Shown here one piece after another: positions 1 through 6,028 of a DNA stretch of 9,125 bases. The translations under genes were made by a program, and so were the position numbers. Within the stretch, counting starts at the first letter, position 1. The number at the start of each line of letters is the position of its first letter. The DNA lies in contig CAKZUU010000045.1 in the NCBI GenBank assembly GCA_937922175.1, forward strand, positions 1-9,125, in the 5' to 3' direction. The stretch comes from an uncultured Gemmataceae bacterium. Lineage in GTDB: Bacteria; Planctomycetota; Planctomycetia; Gemmatales; Gemmataceae. Below the pieces are notes generated by a model. It saw only the letters and a program-made list of their open reading frames with translations, was not told where the DNA came from and made no database searches.

Positions 1-527
1 GCCGCGATCTCTTGATTCGTCATTTGCTCGTAATACCGCATGAGGATGATTTCTCGGTCGGCGTCGTCGAGTGTTGTCAGCACCTCTTCTAATTTCTGGG
101 TCAATTCCCGTTGCACCGCTGCCGAGGCCGGCGTCAATTCCTGATCCATTAATTGCGCGACCAACATCACCGACGAGGCATCGAGGGCAGCTGCTTCTTG
201 CTGTTCGCGTTCGATGCTGCGGCGGCCCGCAGCCTGGTGTCGGCGATGCGTGTCGATAATGCGGTCCTGCGCGATGTGCCTCAGCCACAGCGTGAAGGGC
301 ATCTTCGGGTCGCGAAGATAATCGCGGAATCGGCGATGCGCTTCCACCATGGTTTTCTGAACCACGTCGCTGGCATCCTCTCGATGGGCCAATTTCGGAT
401 CCAGGCGCAATCCGACGGCACGCCGGAGCGGTTCCCGGCAACGGGACAGCAATTCGTCCAACGCCTGCTCGTCACCGGCACGAGCTCGGTCCAGACAATC
501 CTGCACTTTCTGTACATCTGGCCACAT
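1..527 (-). CDS. ECF-type RNA polymerase sigma factor (3' end outside window)
   Basis: Sigma-70 family transcription initiation factor that would direct RNA polymerase core to a set of promoters. The reading frame runs from ATG at 527 to the window edge without a stop, giving 175 residues. Region 2 lies at about residues 15-95 and includes DASDVVQKTMVEAHRRF (51-67), the typical core-binding/-10 helix. The stretch FTLWLRHIAQDRIIDTHRR (78-96) completes region 2. Region 4 begins at about 137, with LDDADREIILMRYYEQMTNQEIA around 153-175, and is cut inside its helix-turn-helix, so the recognition helix is missing. The rather long linker between regions 2 and 4 and the wording of these motifs resemble planctomycete-specific ECF subfamilies (TIGR02984-like, from memory). 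No anti-sigma gene is visible; the downstream side is outside the window. The start is the first ATG in the frame, with a GGAG about 12 bases upstream, so the initiation site is reasonable but not certain. Confidence 0.92.
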   Translation of the reverse strand, partial: MWPDVQKVQDCLDRARAGDEQALDELLSRCREPLRRAVGLRLDPKLAHREDASDVVQKTMVEAHRRFRDYLRDPKMPFTLWLRHIAQDRIIDTHRRHQAAGRRSIEREQQEAAALDASSVMLVAQLMDQELTPASAAVQRELTQKLEEVLTTLDDADREIILMRYYEQMTNQEIA

Positions 528-641
528 GGAAAAAGTTCTCCGCCGTGCTCCCCCCGGTTATTTTAAGGCGCCGAAATGGGTAAGTTCCCGCCCTTCCTAA
601 GTTCTCGACCTTCTCGTTACGTTTTGCTAGATTGGCATACC
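528..641. other. Divergent intergenic region between sigma-factor and MFS genes
   Basis: This 114-bp spacer must hold the promoters of both divergently transcribed genes if the starts at 527 and 642 are right. I see no convincing -35/-10 pair and no strong dyad. A weak TAGATT at 628-633 is -10-like on the plus strand, but lacks a good partner hexamer. If it were used, the transporter mRNA would be nearly leaderless. Confidence 0.4.
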
Positions 642-1940
642 ATGACCCGCCCAGAGATCTCTCGAACGCGGCTTGGCGTCTTGGGCTTGTTGTGCGCCAT
701 GTCGTTCATCCTGTATCTCGATCGCGTGTGCATGGGCCAAGCCCTCAAGTCGATCGAGGCCGATCTCGGACTCCAGCGCTGGCAAACCACTTGGGTCACG
801 ATGGTATTCACCTTGGCCTACGGACTGTTCGAGATGCCGACTGGTCGGCTTGGAGATCGCATGGGCTCCCGCCGGGTGTTGACCCGGATTGTGTTGTGGT
901 GGTCCGCTTTTACGATGCTCACCGGAGCCTGTTGGAATTTTGCCTCGCTGTTGACGGTGCGATTCCTTTTCGGCGCGGGTGAGGCCGGGGCCTACCCGAA
1001 TGCCGCCCGGGTCATTGCTCGCTGGTTTCCAGTCGGGGAACGGGGCCGCGTCCAGGGACTGATGCTCGCGGCGGGTCAGGCCGGTGCCAGCTTATCACCC
1101 GGTTTGACCGCCCAGATCATCGCCACCGTCGGCTGGCGGGAGGCATTTGTCCTGTTTGGACTGGTCGGCGTCGTTTGGGCCTCCCTTTTCTGGTGCTGGT
1201 TTCGCGACTCGCCCGCTGAGCACCCCAATATCAATTCGCGGGAGTTGCAACTGATCGGCACCGAGGCGGCTCCGAGTTATCACCGACCCATTCCCTGGCG
1301 TCAGGTAGCGGGAAATCGCACTATTTTCCTCCTCGGCCTCATCGTCACTTGCCTCGCCTTTGTCGCTTACTTGTATCTCAGTTGGTACCCGACCTACCTG
1401 CAGGAGGCACGCGGCGTTTCCTTAGCAACTTCGGGGTGGTTGGCGTCGCTCGCTTTGGCCGGCGGTGGCTTGGGTTTGGTCAGCGGTGGGGTCATTTTGG
1501 ATCGCATCTCTCGGCAGAGTGTCCGTCCCTTGGCCCGTCGGCGGTTGGCCGCCACACTCTCTCACGTCAGCGCTGCTGTGCTCTTGGTGTTCGCGGTGCG
1601 AAGTGAATCGCCAATCGTCTCCGCCTGTTTTGCCGCCGCTTCGTCTTTTGCAATGTTTGTGCCCCAAAGCGCCTGGTGGAGTTGTGCGATCGAGGTCAGC
1701 GGACCTCACATCGGAGCGTTGTTCGGACTCATGAACGGAGTGGGAGTCGTTGGGGCAATTTCATCGCAATATTTCTTTGGTCGATTCCCCGAGTGGCGCG
1801 GTCAGATGGGGTATCTCGGCCGCGCCCAATGGGACCCCGCATTTTACGTCTGCGTCGCCCTCCTTCTGATCGCTGCCGCGAGTTGGCAACGAGTCCATCC
1901 TCAGAAGGATCGGATCGTTGAACCTCCAACGCCGACCTGA
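642..1940 (+). CDS. MFS transporter, anion:cation symporter (ACS) type
   Basis: Twelve-helix secondary transporter of the inner membrane. Members of the ACS branch (relatives of hexuronate, glucarate and phthalate permeases) import organic anions with protons or sodium; the substrate here cannot be read from sequence. Visible signatures, numbered from the 642 start, are YLDR in helix 1 (25-28), the MFS motif A loop GRLGDRMGSRR between helices 2 and 3 (68-78), and RFLFGAGEAGAYPNAARVIARWFP (107-130), which is highly typical of ACS members. A charged central loop follows WCWFRDSPAEHP, and hydrophobic segments continue to the C-terminus. Length is 432 aa, usual for the family. An upstream in-frame ATG at 576 would add 22 residues (MGKFPPFLSSRPSRYVLLDW...). 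I prefer 642 because it places a short charged N-terminus directly before helix 1, but neither start has a clear Shine-Dalgarno. The stop is 15 bp from the convergent gene's stop. Confidence 0.9.
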   Translation: MTRPEISRTRLGVLGLLCAMSFILYLDRVCMGQALKSIEADLGLQRWQTTWVTMVFTLAYGLFEMPTGRLGDRMGSRRVLTRIVLWWSAFTMLTGACWNFASLLTVRFLFGAGEAGAYPNAARVIARWFPVGERGRVQGLMLAAGQAGASLSPGLTAQIIATVGWREAFVLFGLVGVVWASLFWCWFRDSPAEHPNINSRELQLIGTEAAPSYHRPIPWRQVAGNRTIFLLGLIVTCLAFVAYLYLSWYPTYLQEARGVSLATSGWLASLALAGGGLGLVSGGVILDRISRQSVRPLARRRLAATLSHVSAAVLLVFAVRSESPIVSACFAAASSFAMFVPQSAWWSCAIEVSGPHIGALFGLMNGVGVVGAISSQYFFGRFPEWRGQMGYLGRAQWDPAFYVCVALLLIAAASWQRVHPQKDRIVEPPTPT

Positions 1941-1955
1941 CGGACTCCACGGAGA

Positions 1956-2489
1956 TCAAGGCGAGTTCGCAGCGGCCGCCATAAACACGAAAGCGTAGAA
2001 ACAGCAGCAGCCTCCGAAGGCAAGCAGCCACATAATCGACGAGACGATGCCGAGAATCCACCCGGCGCGAGTCTGGCCCTCGCCTTCTGGATCCATGATT
2101 CCCGCTTTGATCTTGCCCAAGTCGGAACTTCCCAAAATCCACGCGATGATCCCGGTAATCGGGGCACCGATTCCGATGATTCCCAAGATGCCGAGGGTCA
2201 GAATCAACGTACCACGATGTGGCTCCAATCGGGGGCGGGTTGAGCGATCGTCGACGTCTCCTAATCCTCTTTGGCTTGAAGCGACCGGTTGCTGCTGCTC
2301 CGGGATCCGCTGATACCTTTCCGACGATGATTCCGAGGCAGTTTCTCGGGGTGGCGGTCCCGCAGGTTGTTCCTCTAAACTGGCGACAAAAATAAAGCTG
2401 CATTTCGGACATTTCACGGATTGTCCGACAAGTTCATCCGGCACGCGCAGTTTTTGACCACACGATGGGCATGATGTCTGCACCGGCAT
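1956..2489 (-). CDS. Zinc-ribbon membrane protein with DUF4190-like C-terminus
   Basis: Small membrane protein of unknown role, 177 aa. An N-terminal zinc ribbon is formed by CPSCG (7-11) and CPKC (27-30), spaced as in MJ0042-type ribbons, with VPDELVGQSVKCP between them. Residues 37-92 are a hydrophilic Pro/Ser/Gln/Arg-rich linker. Residues 93-120 (GTLILTLGILGIIGIGAPIT...) and about 143-172 are hydrophobic and probably span the membrane. The connecting loop SSDLGKIKAGIMDPEGEGQT is typical of DUF4190-like planctomycete proteins. The Cys-rich stretch GGCCCFYAF near the end is unusual. Start chosen at 2489 because a GGAG lies six bases upstream and the zinc ribbon begins right after it; an in-frame ATG at 2579 would add 30 residues without recognisable content. 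It converges with the transporter and diverges from the exported protein at 2674, so it looks monocistronic. Confidence 0.82.
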   Translation of the reverse strand: MPVQTSCPSCGQKLRVPDELVGQSVKCPKCSFIFVASLEEQPAGPPPRETASESSSERYQRIPEQQQPVASSQRGLGDVDDRSTRPRLEPHRGTLILTLGILGIIGIGAPITGIIAWILGSSDLGKIKAGIMDPEGEGQTRAGWILGIVSSIMWLLAFGGCCCFYAFVFMAAAANSP

Positions 2490-2673
2490 GAGTGTCTCCA
2501 GAACAGCGGCAAAACATCCAACTCTATCCCGTTTTTCGCATTCCCGCTGAAATTCTTTCCGTTCGGCAGTCCGAGACAACTTATACGCGGCTTTGGATCA
2601 ACGGCGAGCGACCGCCGGCCGATAACTACCGATGTTCCGAAATTTTCGGCTCGGGCCGACTGGGAGTTAACGG
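2490..2673. other. Divergent intergenic region upstream of two unknown envelope proteins
   Basis: This 184-bp spacer separates the divergent starts at 2489 (minus) and 2674 (plus). It carries a Shine-Dalgarno for each gene (GGAG at 2496-2499 on the minus strand; GGGAG at 2662-2666 on the plus strand). A TATAAG-like hexamer appears on the minus strand at 2580-2585, but with no -35 at a proper distance. No strong inverted repeat was found. Confidence 0.4.
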
Positions 2674-3996
2674 ATGTCAATTTGGCAAATGATGGCAGGA
2701 TGGATGACGACGCTCCTCGTTGCGTCGATGGCCGGGGCGCAGTCCTACGAATTGGTCGAAACTGCCCGACGAGGCGACTGTCATCGGTTTGAATTATCGT
2801 TGAACCTGAAGGGCGAACTGAGAGTCAACCGCGAGGGGAAAACGGTCTCGATTCCCCTGACCGCTGGAGCCTCGCATCGCTTCTCGGAACGGATTCTTGA
2901 ATCAGGTCCGTCCGGGATGCCGACCAAGGTGGCCCGCTACTACGATTCCGCCCAAGCGGAAGTCCGTGTGGACGGCCAACCTGTGACGCGGCAGATTCGT
3001 GACGATCGCCGACTCATTGTCGCGCAGAGAGTTAAAGACCAATTTCTAACCTACAGTCCAGCCGGTCCCATGACGCGCGATGAGCTCGAAGTTGTCAGTC
3101 AGCATTTCGAGACACTCAGCATCACCGGTTTGTTACCGCAGCGTTCCTGTGTCGTGGGCGAGTCGTGGAAGATCGGAAATGACATCATTCAAGCCTTGGC
3201 TCAGTTCGAGGCTCTGATCTCCAACGAAATCACGGCGAAGTTGGAGCGCGTTGCCGAAGGCTTCGCCGAGATTTCGATAACGGGGAAAACAACCGGCATC
3301 GAATTGGGCGCGTTGGTGAAGGCGACGGTGTCGGCCTCGGCTCGGTATGAGATCTTGTCGAAAAAGCTCGTTCGGGTGGAATGGATTCAACGGGACGAAC
3401 GCGACCAAGGGCCAGCCAGCCCCGCATCGACCATCGAGGCGACGACCATCGTGCAACGGGTCCCGATGGATATCCCCACGGCGTTGCAAGACACGGCTTT
3501 GGAAAGCGTGCCGCCAGGGTTTGACAGGCCCGCCGCATTAACCCTCGTGTATCACCGAGACCCGCACGACCGCTTCGATGTGGCTGTCTCACGCGATTGG
3601 CATTTGGTGGCCCATACCGATCAACACCTGGTGCTTCGGCTCATTGAACAGGGCGATTTGGTCTGCCAAGCCACGCTCACTCCTTGGACCAAAGCCGAAT
3701 CGGGGAAGCATCTCTCTGCTGACGAGTTCCGAGACATCGTGTCGCAGGCCCCCGGCTGGCAATTCGAAGAAATCCTCGAGGCGGGTGAGATTCCTGCGGA
3801 CAACGGCCGATGGATCTACCGTATCTCCGCGCGCGGCACGATCGAAAACTCTAAAGTCGTGCAAACCTTCTACGTGGTGGCCCAACCCACCGGGGAACAG
3901 ATCGTCGTCACCTTCACCATGAAGCCCGGCCAAGTCGGCAAACTCGGGTCGCGAGATTTGACGTTGGTCGGATCGATCGGTTTCCCCAAACCGTAG
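2674..3996 (+). CDS. Exported protein of unknown function with PsbP/DcrB-like C-terminal module
   Basis: I do not recognise the gene. It encodes 440 aa beginning with a probable Sec signal peptide: SIWQMMAGWMTTLLVASMAGA followed by Gln23, a good AxA-type cleavage context (type I, no lipobox Cys). The mature protein seems to have two parts. Residues about 23-270 are beta-rich, with repeated short strands and a VVGESWKIG motif (about 165-173). Residues about 285-440 start ALTLVYHRDPHDRFDVAVSRDW and end in strands such as QTFYVVAQPTGEQIVVTFTM. That order (short strand, F-x-V-x-x-P/S-x-x-W, helix, then a Y-hhhh/hVVTFT hairpin) is reminiscent of the PsbP/DUF1795/DcrB fold, an inference from pattern only. 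GGGAG at 2662-2666, seven bases upstream, supports the start. It has its own transcription unit, divergent from the zinc-ribbon gene. Periplasmic or cell-surface location is expected. Confidence 0.85.
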   Translation: MSIWQMMAGWMTTLLVASMAGAQSYELVETARRGDCHRFELSLNLKGELRVNREGKTVSIPLTAGASHRFSERILESGPSGMPTKVARYYDSAQAEVRVDGQPVTRQIRDDRRLIVAQRVKDQFLTYSPAGPMTRDELEVVSQHFETLSITGLLPQRSCVVGESWKIGNDIIQALAQFEALISNEITAKLERVAEGFAEISITGKTTGIELGALVKATVSASARYEILSKKLVRVEWIQRDERDQGPASPASTIEATTIVQRVPMDIPTALQDTALESVPPGFDRPAALTLVYHRDPHDRFDVAVSRDWHLVAHTDQHLVLRLIEQGDLVCQATLTPWTKAESGKHLSADEFRDIVSQAPGWQFEEILEAGEIPADNGRWIYRISARGTIENSKVVQTFYVVAQPTGEQIVVTFTMKPGQVGKLGSRDLTLVGSIGFPKP

Positions 3997-4056
3997 GCCC
4001 CGGAAGGAAACCGAACGGCCGATGGGCACGGTGAGCCGAACACAGCCTCGGGGGAG

Positions 4057-4072
4057 CGTCCCATCGGGGACG
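4057..4072. terminator. Small GC hairpin between convergent genes, possible terminator
   Basis: CGTCCC (4057-4062) and GGGACG (4067-4072) form a six-base-pair stem with a four-base ATCG loop. A second short hairpin follows at 4080-4092 (GCGAG, loop TCG, CTCGC). Both lie in the 102-bp gap between the convergent stops at 3996 and 4099. Neither has a T-tract, so intrinsic termination is only a guess from location. Confidence 0.3.
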
Positions 4073-4098
4073 TCAGGTGGCGAGTCGCTCGCGAAGGG

Positions 4099-4851
4099 TT
4101 AGGCCGCCATGCGCAACGCCTTGGGTGCGACTCCCGTGATGGCCTCGATAAAGGCGCGGAACAGTTGCATGTCAAGGGCTAGCGCCGTCTCTGCTTGGGG
4201 ATGCCATTGCACGCCGACGCAGAACCAGTCCTCGTCATCGACTTCGATGGCTTCAACGACCTCATCGGGCGCTTTGGCACTGACGCGGAGACCCTGACCG
4301 AGTTTTTTGATCGCTTGATGATGACAGCTATTGACGCGTAATTCGCCGCCGCCGTAGATCTCGTGGAGGCGGGTATCCGGTTCGAGCAGCACGATGTGGC
4401 GATGCGGTCCGCCGCTGGGGTCGAAATGCGGCAAGGCTTTGGGCATATCCTCTGGCAAGTGAAGGTGCAGCGTGCCGCCCCGCGCGACATTGATTTGCTG
4501 CATCCCGACGCCGATGCCGAGAATCGGCAATCGTCTTTTCATGGCCAACCGTAACAGCAGGAAGTCGAAGTCCTCGCGTCGAGGCGACATCGGGACGACG
4601 GCAGAGTGCGACGGCAGGTTCTGCCGCTTCGGATCCAAGTCCAGGCCGCCGGCTAACACCAAACCATCGAGGCGGTCCAACATGGTCTCGACGGCCTCCT
4701 CCCGGGGGATGGGCGGCAAAGCGATCGGCAGCCCCTCGGCTTCATAAATCTTGTCGAAGTAGCCTGCTCCGAGCCGACAAAACGCTCCGTGATGCTTTGA
4801 CGCCGGGACAAAATCGAGATTCACGCCGATGACGGGACGCGAAAAGGCCAT
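4099..4851 (-). CDS. Peptidase C26 / gamma-glutamyl-GABA hydrolase-like protein, catalytic residues replaced
   Basis: Class-I glutamine-amidotransferase-like protein of the C26 family, whose active members (PuuD-like) hydrolyse gamma-glutamyl amides using a Cys-His-Glu triad. This protein has 250 aa, the usual length. Conserved family features are PVIGVNLDF at the N-terminus (6-14), LDGLVLAGGLDLDP (61-74), PILGIGVGMQQINVARGGTLH (109-129), VNSCHHQAIKKLG (173-185) and VGVQWHPQAE (212-221). The nucleophile elbow normally reads GICRGMQ. Here it is GIGVGMQ, so the Cys position is Gly114 (codon GGC, 4510-4512). The usual WHPE has become WHPQ, with Gln219 (codon CAA, 4195-4197); His217 is kept. By these rules it should not act by the standard mechanism, and it may be a binding or regulatory pseudoenzyme. 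The start at 4851 is fixed by a perfect AAGGAGG; a longer frame from 4920 adds an unconserved basic tail. No polyamine-pathway neighbour is seen. Confidence 0.88.
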   Translation of the reverse strand: MAFSRPVIGVNLDFVPASKHHGAFCRLGAGYFDKIYEAEGLPIALPPIPREEAVETMLDRLDGLVLAGGLDLDPKRQNLPSHSAVVPMSPRREDFDFLLLRLAMKRRLPILGIGVGMQQINVARGGTLHLHLPEDMPKALPHFDPSGGPHRHIVLLEPDTRLHEIYGGGELRVNSCHHQAIKKLGQGLRVSAKAPDEVVEAIEVDDEDWFCVGVQWHPQAETALALDMQLFRAFIEAITGVAPKALRMAA

Positions 4852-4857
4852 CACTTT

Positions 4858-4864
4858 CCTCCTT
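4858..4864 (-). promoter_or_regulatory. Strong ribosome binding site fixing the C26-gene start
   Basis: AAGGAGG on the minus strand sits six bases before the ATG at 4851. This selects 4851 over the upstream in-frame ATG at 4920, and residue 2 onward then matches the family's usual N-terminus. Confidence 0.8.
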
Positions 4865-4916
4865 GAAAGAGTCGCCGCGTGGATGCGATTTGCTCGAGCG
4901 CTCTCCCTCCTTGGGA

Positions 4917-4937
4917 CCACCCCTCGAGCCGAGGTGG
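4917..4937. repeat. Imperfect inverted repeat (hairpin) upstream of C26 gene
   Basis: CCTCG (4922-4926), loop AGC, and CGAGG (4930-4934) pair. The stem extends through CCA (4917-4919) with TGG (4935-4937) around a two-base bulge. If transcription of the C26 gene starts further upstream, this hairpin would lie in its 5' leader about 66-86 bases before the start codon. Its function is unknown. Confidence 0.35.
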
Positions 4938-5052
4938 ACTGAGTCGAGGATCTTAACGAGCCGGCGCGCCCGTTTTCAAGTCGGATTTAACTTCAAGGCC
5001 AAAAATCGACCGATAGAGAGTTTCCTGATAATCGGCTGTCGGCGGGGAACGA

Positions 5053-5069
5053 GATCGACTTGTCGAATC
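5053..5069. repeat. Short dyad upstream of winged-helix/ATPase operon, possible operator
   Basis: GATCGAC (5053-5059) and GTCGAATC (5062-5069) form an inverted repeat broken by one extra base on the right arm. A dyad of this size upstream of a gene for a winged-helix protein could be an autoregulatory operator, but it is short and may be chance. Confidence 0.25.
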
Positions 5070-5247
5070 GTTTGAGGGATCACCGATCATGTCGCGGAGC
5101 CGTTTCTCGAGGCTCTTTCGCGAGCTGACTCCGCCGGGGCGCGATGGTGCAGGTCAGCGGCAGGAGGGGAACGAAGGGCAGTGTTGTTGGTCTTGCAAGG
5201 TGGGCCGAAAAAGGGCACAATCGGGCCGCGATTGCCTTTCATGTTCC

Positions 5248-5255
5248 AAGGAGGG
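5248..5255 (+). promoter_or_regulatory. Strong ribosome binding site before a TTG start
   Basis: AAGGAGGG precedes the TTG at 5260 by about five bases. It is the best Shine-Dalgarno on the plus strand in this window and is in the right place only for that TTG. It is the main reason for preferring the 255-residue form of the following gene. Confidence 0.7.
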
Positions 5256-5259
5256 ACTC

Positions 5260-6027
5260 TTGGCCGACACGTCCACTCGCTTAATGGTCGAGGCGCTGAC
5301 ACGGGCGGCATCTGAGCCCAACGGCTTGCCGCTTTTTGCCGTCCGCGACCGTGTCGGCTTGTTTCCGCGCCGGGCCGTCGGCGAGGCGGCGGCACGTCGC
5401 TGCCAGGAAGAGGGGTTGCTTTCGGTGATCGACGGCAAGCATGCGGTCATCACCGACCGGGGTCGGCAATGGCTGGCGGAATGGTCCGATCCCCGACAGG
5501 TCATTGAAGACTTCTTGCGGATCGTCGAGAGGCAACAGGGGCAACTGACAGAGTTGGTCGGCGCGGCTCGCCACATGGCCGGAGCACTCGAGGGGCTGCG
5601 TCGGGCCGTCGAACATTGGTCGGCCGAATCCGCGATCGGTCGGGAACGTCATCATCTGGGTCCGAAATCCGAGCGGGTCGAAGAGGACCGAGTGGGGAGC
5701 GAGGAATTGCTCGCAGTCTTGGACCATTGGCCGGAGCAAGCCGCTCATGACTGCTCGTTGCCGGAGTTGTACCGTCGGCTGAAAGAAGATCTGCCCTCGC
5801 TAAGCATCGGTCAGTTTCACGACCTGCTGCGGTCCTTGCATGAATCCGGTCAAATCTATCTGCATCCGTGGACCGGGCCACTCTATGAGTTGCCCGAGCC
5901 GTCCTTGGCTTTATTGGTCGGGCATCTGATCGCTTATTACGCCAGTCGGAGGCCGGCGCCGCTGCTGAATCCTGCAAATGACCGAGGGCTTGTCGCGAAT
6001 CTTACGGGAAAACCAGGGAGGGGATGA
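5260..6027 (+). CDS. Double winged-helix/coiled-coil protein, partner of the adjacent ATPase
   Basis: Not a gene I recognise. From the TTG at 5260 it encodes 255 aa. Residues about 6-73 look like a winged helix-turn-helix: helical LMVEALTRAAS, a second helix pair around RRAVGEAAARRCQEEGLL, then a two-strand wing (VIDGKHAVITDRGRQWL, 56-72). Residues about 78-120 are a likely coiled coil (PRQVIEDFLRIVERQQGQL onward). A charged spacer (about 121-147) follows, then a second winged-helix-like unit at about 148-215 (LPELYRRLKEDLPSLSIGQF, wing QIYLHPWTGPLYEL). This resembles DNA-binding or kleisin-like architecture, which is inference. The next gene starts one base after this stop, implying translational coupling and a likely physical partnership. 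An upstream in-frame ATG at 5089 would add 57 residues with a CxxC-x12-CxxC pattern, but has only a GAGGG ten bases away. I judge the TTG more likely and the longer form possible. Confidence 0.75.
   Translation: MADTSTRLMVEALTRAASEPNGLPLFAVRDRVGLFPRRAVGEAAARRCQEEGLLSVIDGKHAVITDRGRQWLAEWSDPRQVIEDFLRIVERQQGQLTELVGAARHMAGALEGLRRAVEHWSAESAIGRERHHLGPKSERVEEDRVGSEELLAVLDHWPEQAAHDCSLPELYRRLKEDLPSLSIGQFHDLLRSLHESGQIYLHPWTGPLYELPEPSLALLVGHLIAYYASRRPAPLLNPANDRGLVANLTGKPGRG
6015..6023 (+). promoter_or_regulatory. Ribosome binding site of the ATPase gene, inside the preceding gene
   Basis: AGGGAGGGG ends five bases before the ATG at 6029 and overlaps the last codons of the upstream gene. It selects 6029 over the in-frame ATG at 5978, and couples translation of the two genes. 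Confidence 0.7.
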
Positions 6028-6028
6028 C

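Larger units (their letters stand above)
4852..5259. other. 408-bp gene-free divergent region (leader and control region)
   Basis: This region lies between the C26 gene (minus) and the winged-helix/ATPase operon (plus). It holds the C26 ribosome site, an imperfect hairpin at 4917-4937, an 8-bp GGCGCGCC palindrome at 4963-4970 (likely chance), an AT-richer patch at about 4971-5040 that is the best place for promoters, and a dyad at 5053-5069. The part from 5089 to 5259 is open in frame with the downstream gene and could be coding if an upstream ATG is used. No RNA gene or clear -35/-10 pair was recognised. Confidence 0.5.

Noticed and set aside
153..566. 137-residue plus-strand open frame
   Set aside because: It is antisense to the sigma factor, whose region 2 and 4 motifs are unmistakable.
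605..633. Promoter with TAGATT at 628-633 for the transporter
   Set aside because: The -10-like hexamer has no acceptable -35 partner at 16-18 bases; too weak to list as a promoter.
1941..1955. CTCC-AC-GGAG mini-hairpin between the convergent transporter and zinc-ribbon genes as a terminator
   Set aside because: Four base pairs with a two-base loop cannot form a stable hairpin and there is no T-tract.
1729..2412. 227-residue minus-strand open frame spanning the transporter end and the zinc-ribbon gene
   Set aside because: It covers parts of two supported genes in the wrong frame, is Arg-rich and low-complexity, and lacks any domain signature.
4963..4970. GGCGCGCC palindrome as a regulatory or recombination site
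   Set aside because: An 8-bp GC palindrome is easily expected by chance in GC-rich DNA and nothing nearby supports it.
5089..5091. ATG as the start of the winged-helix gene
   Set aside because: Not excluded, but its ribosome site is weak and distant compared with the ideal one before TTG 5260; kept as an alternative.
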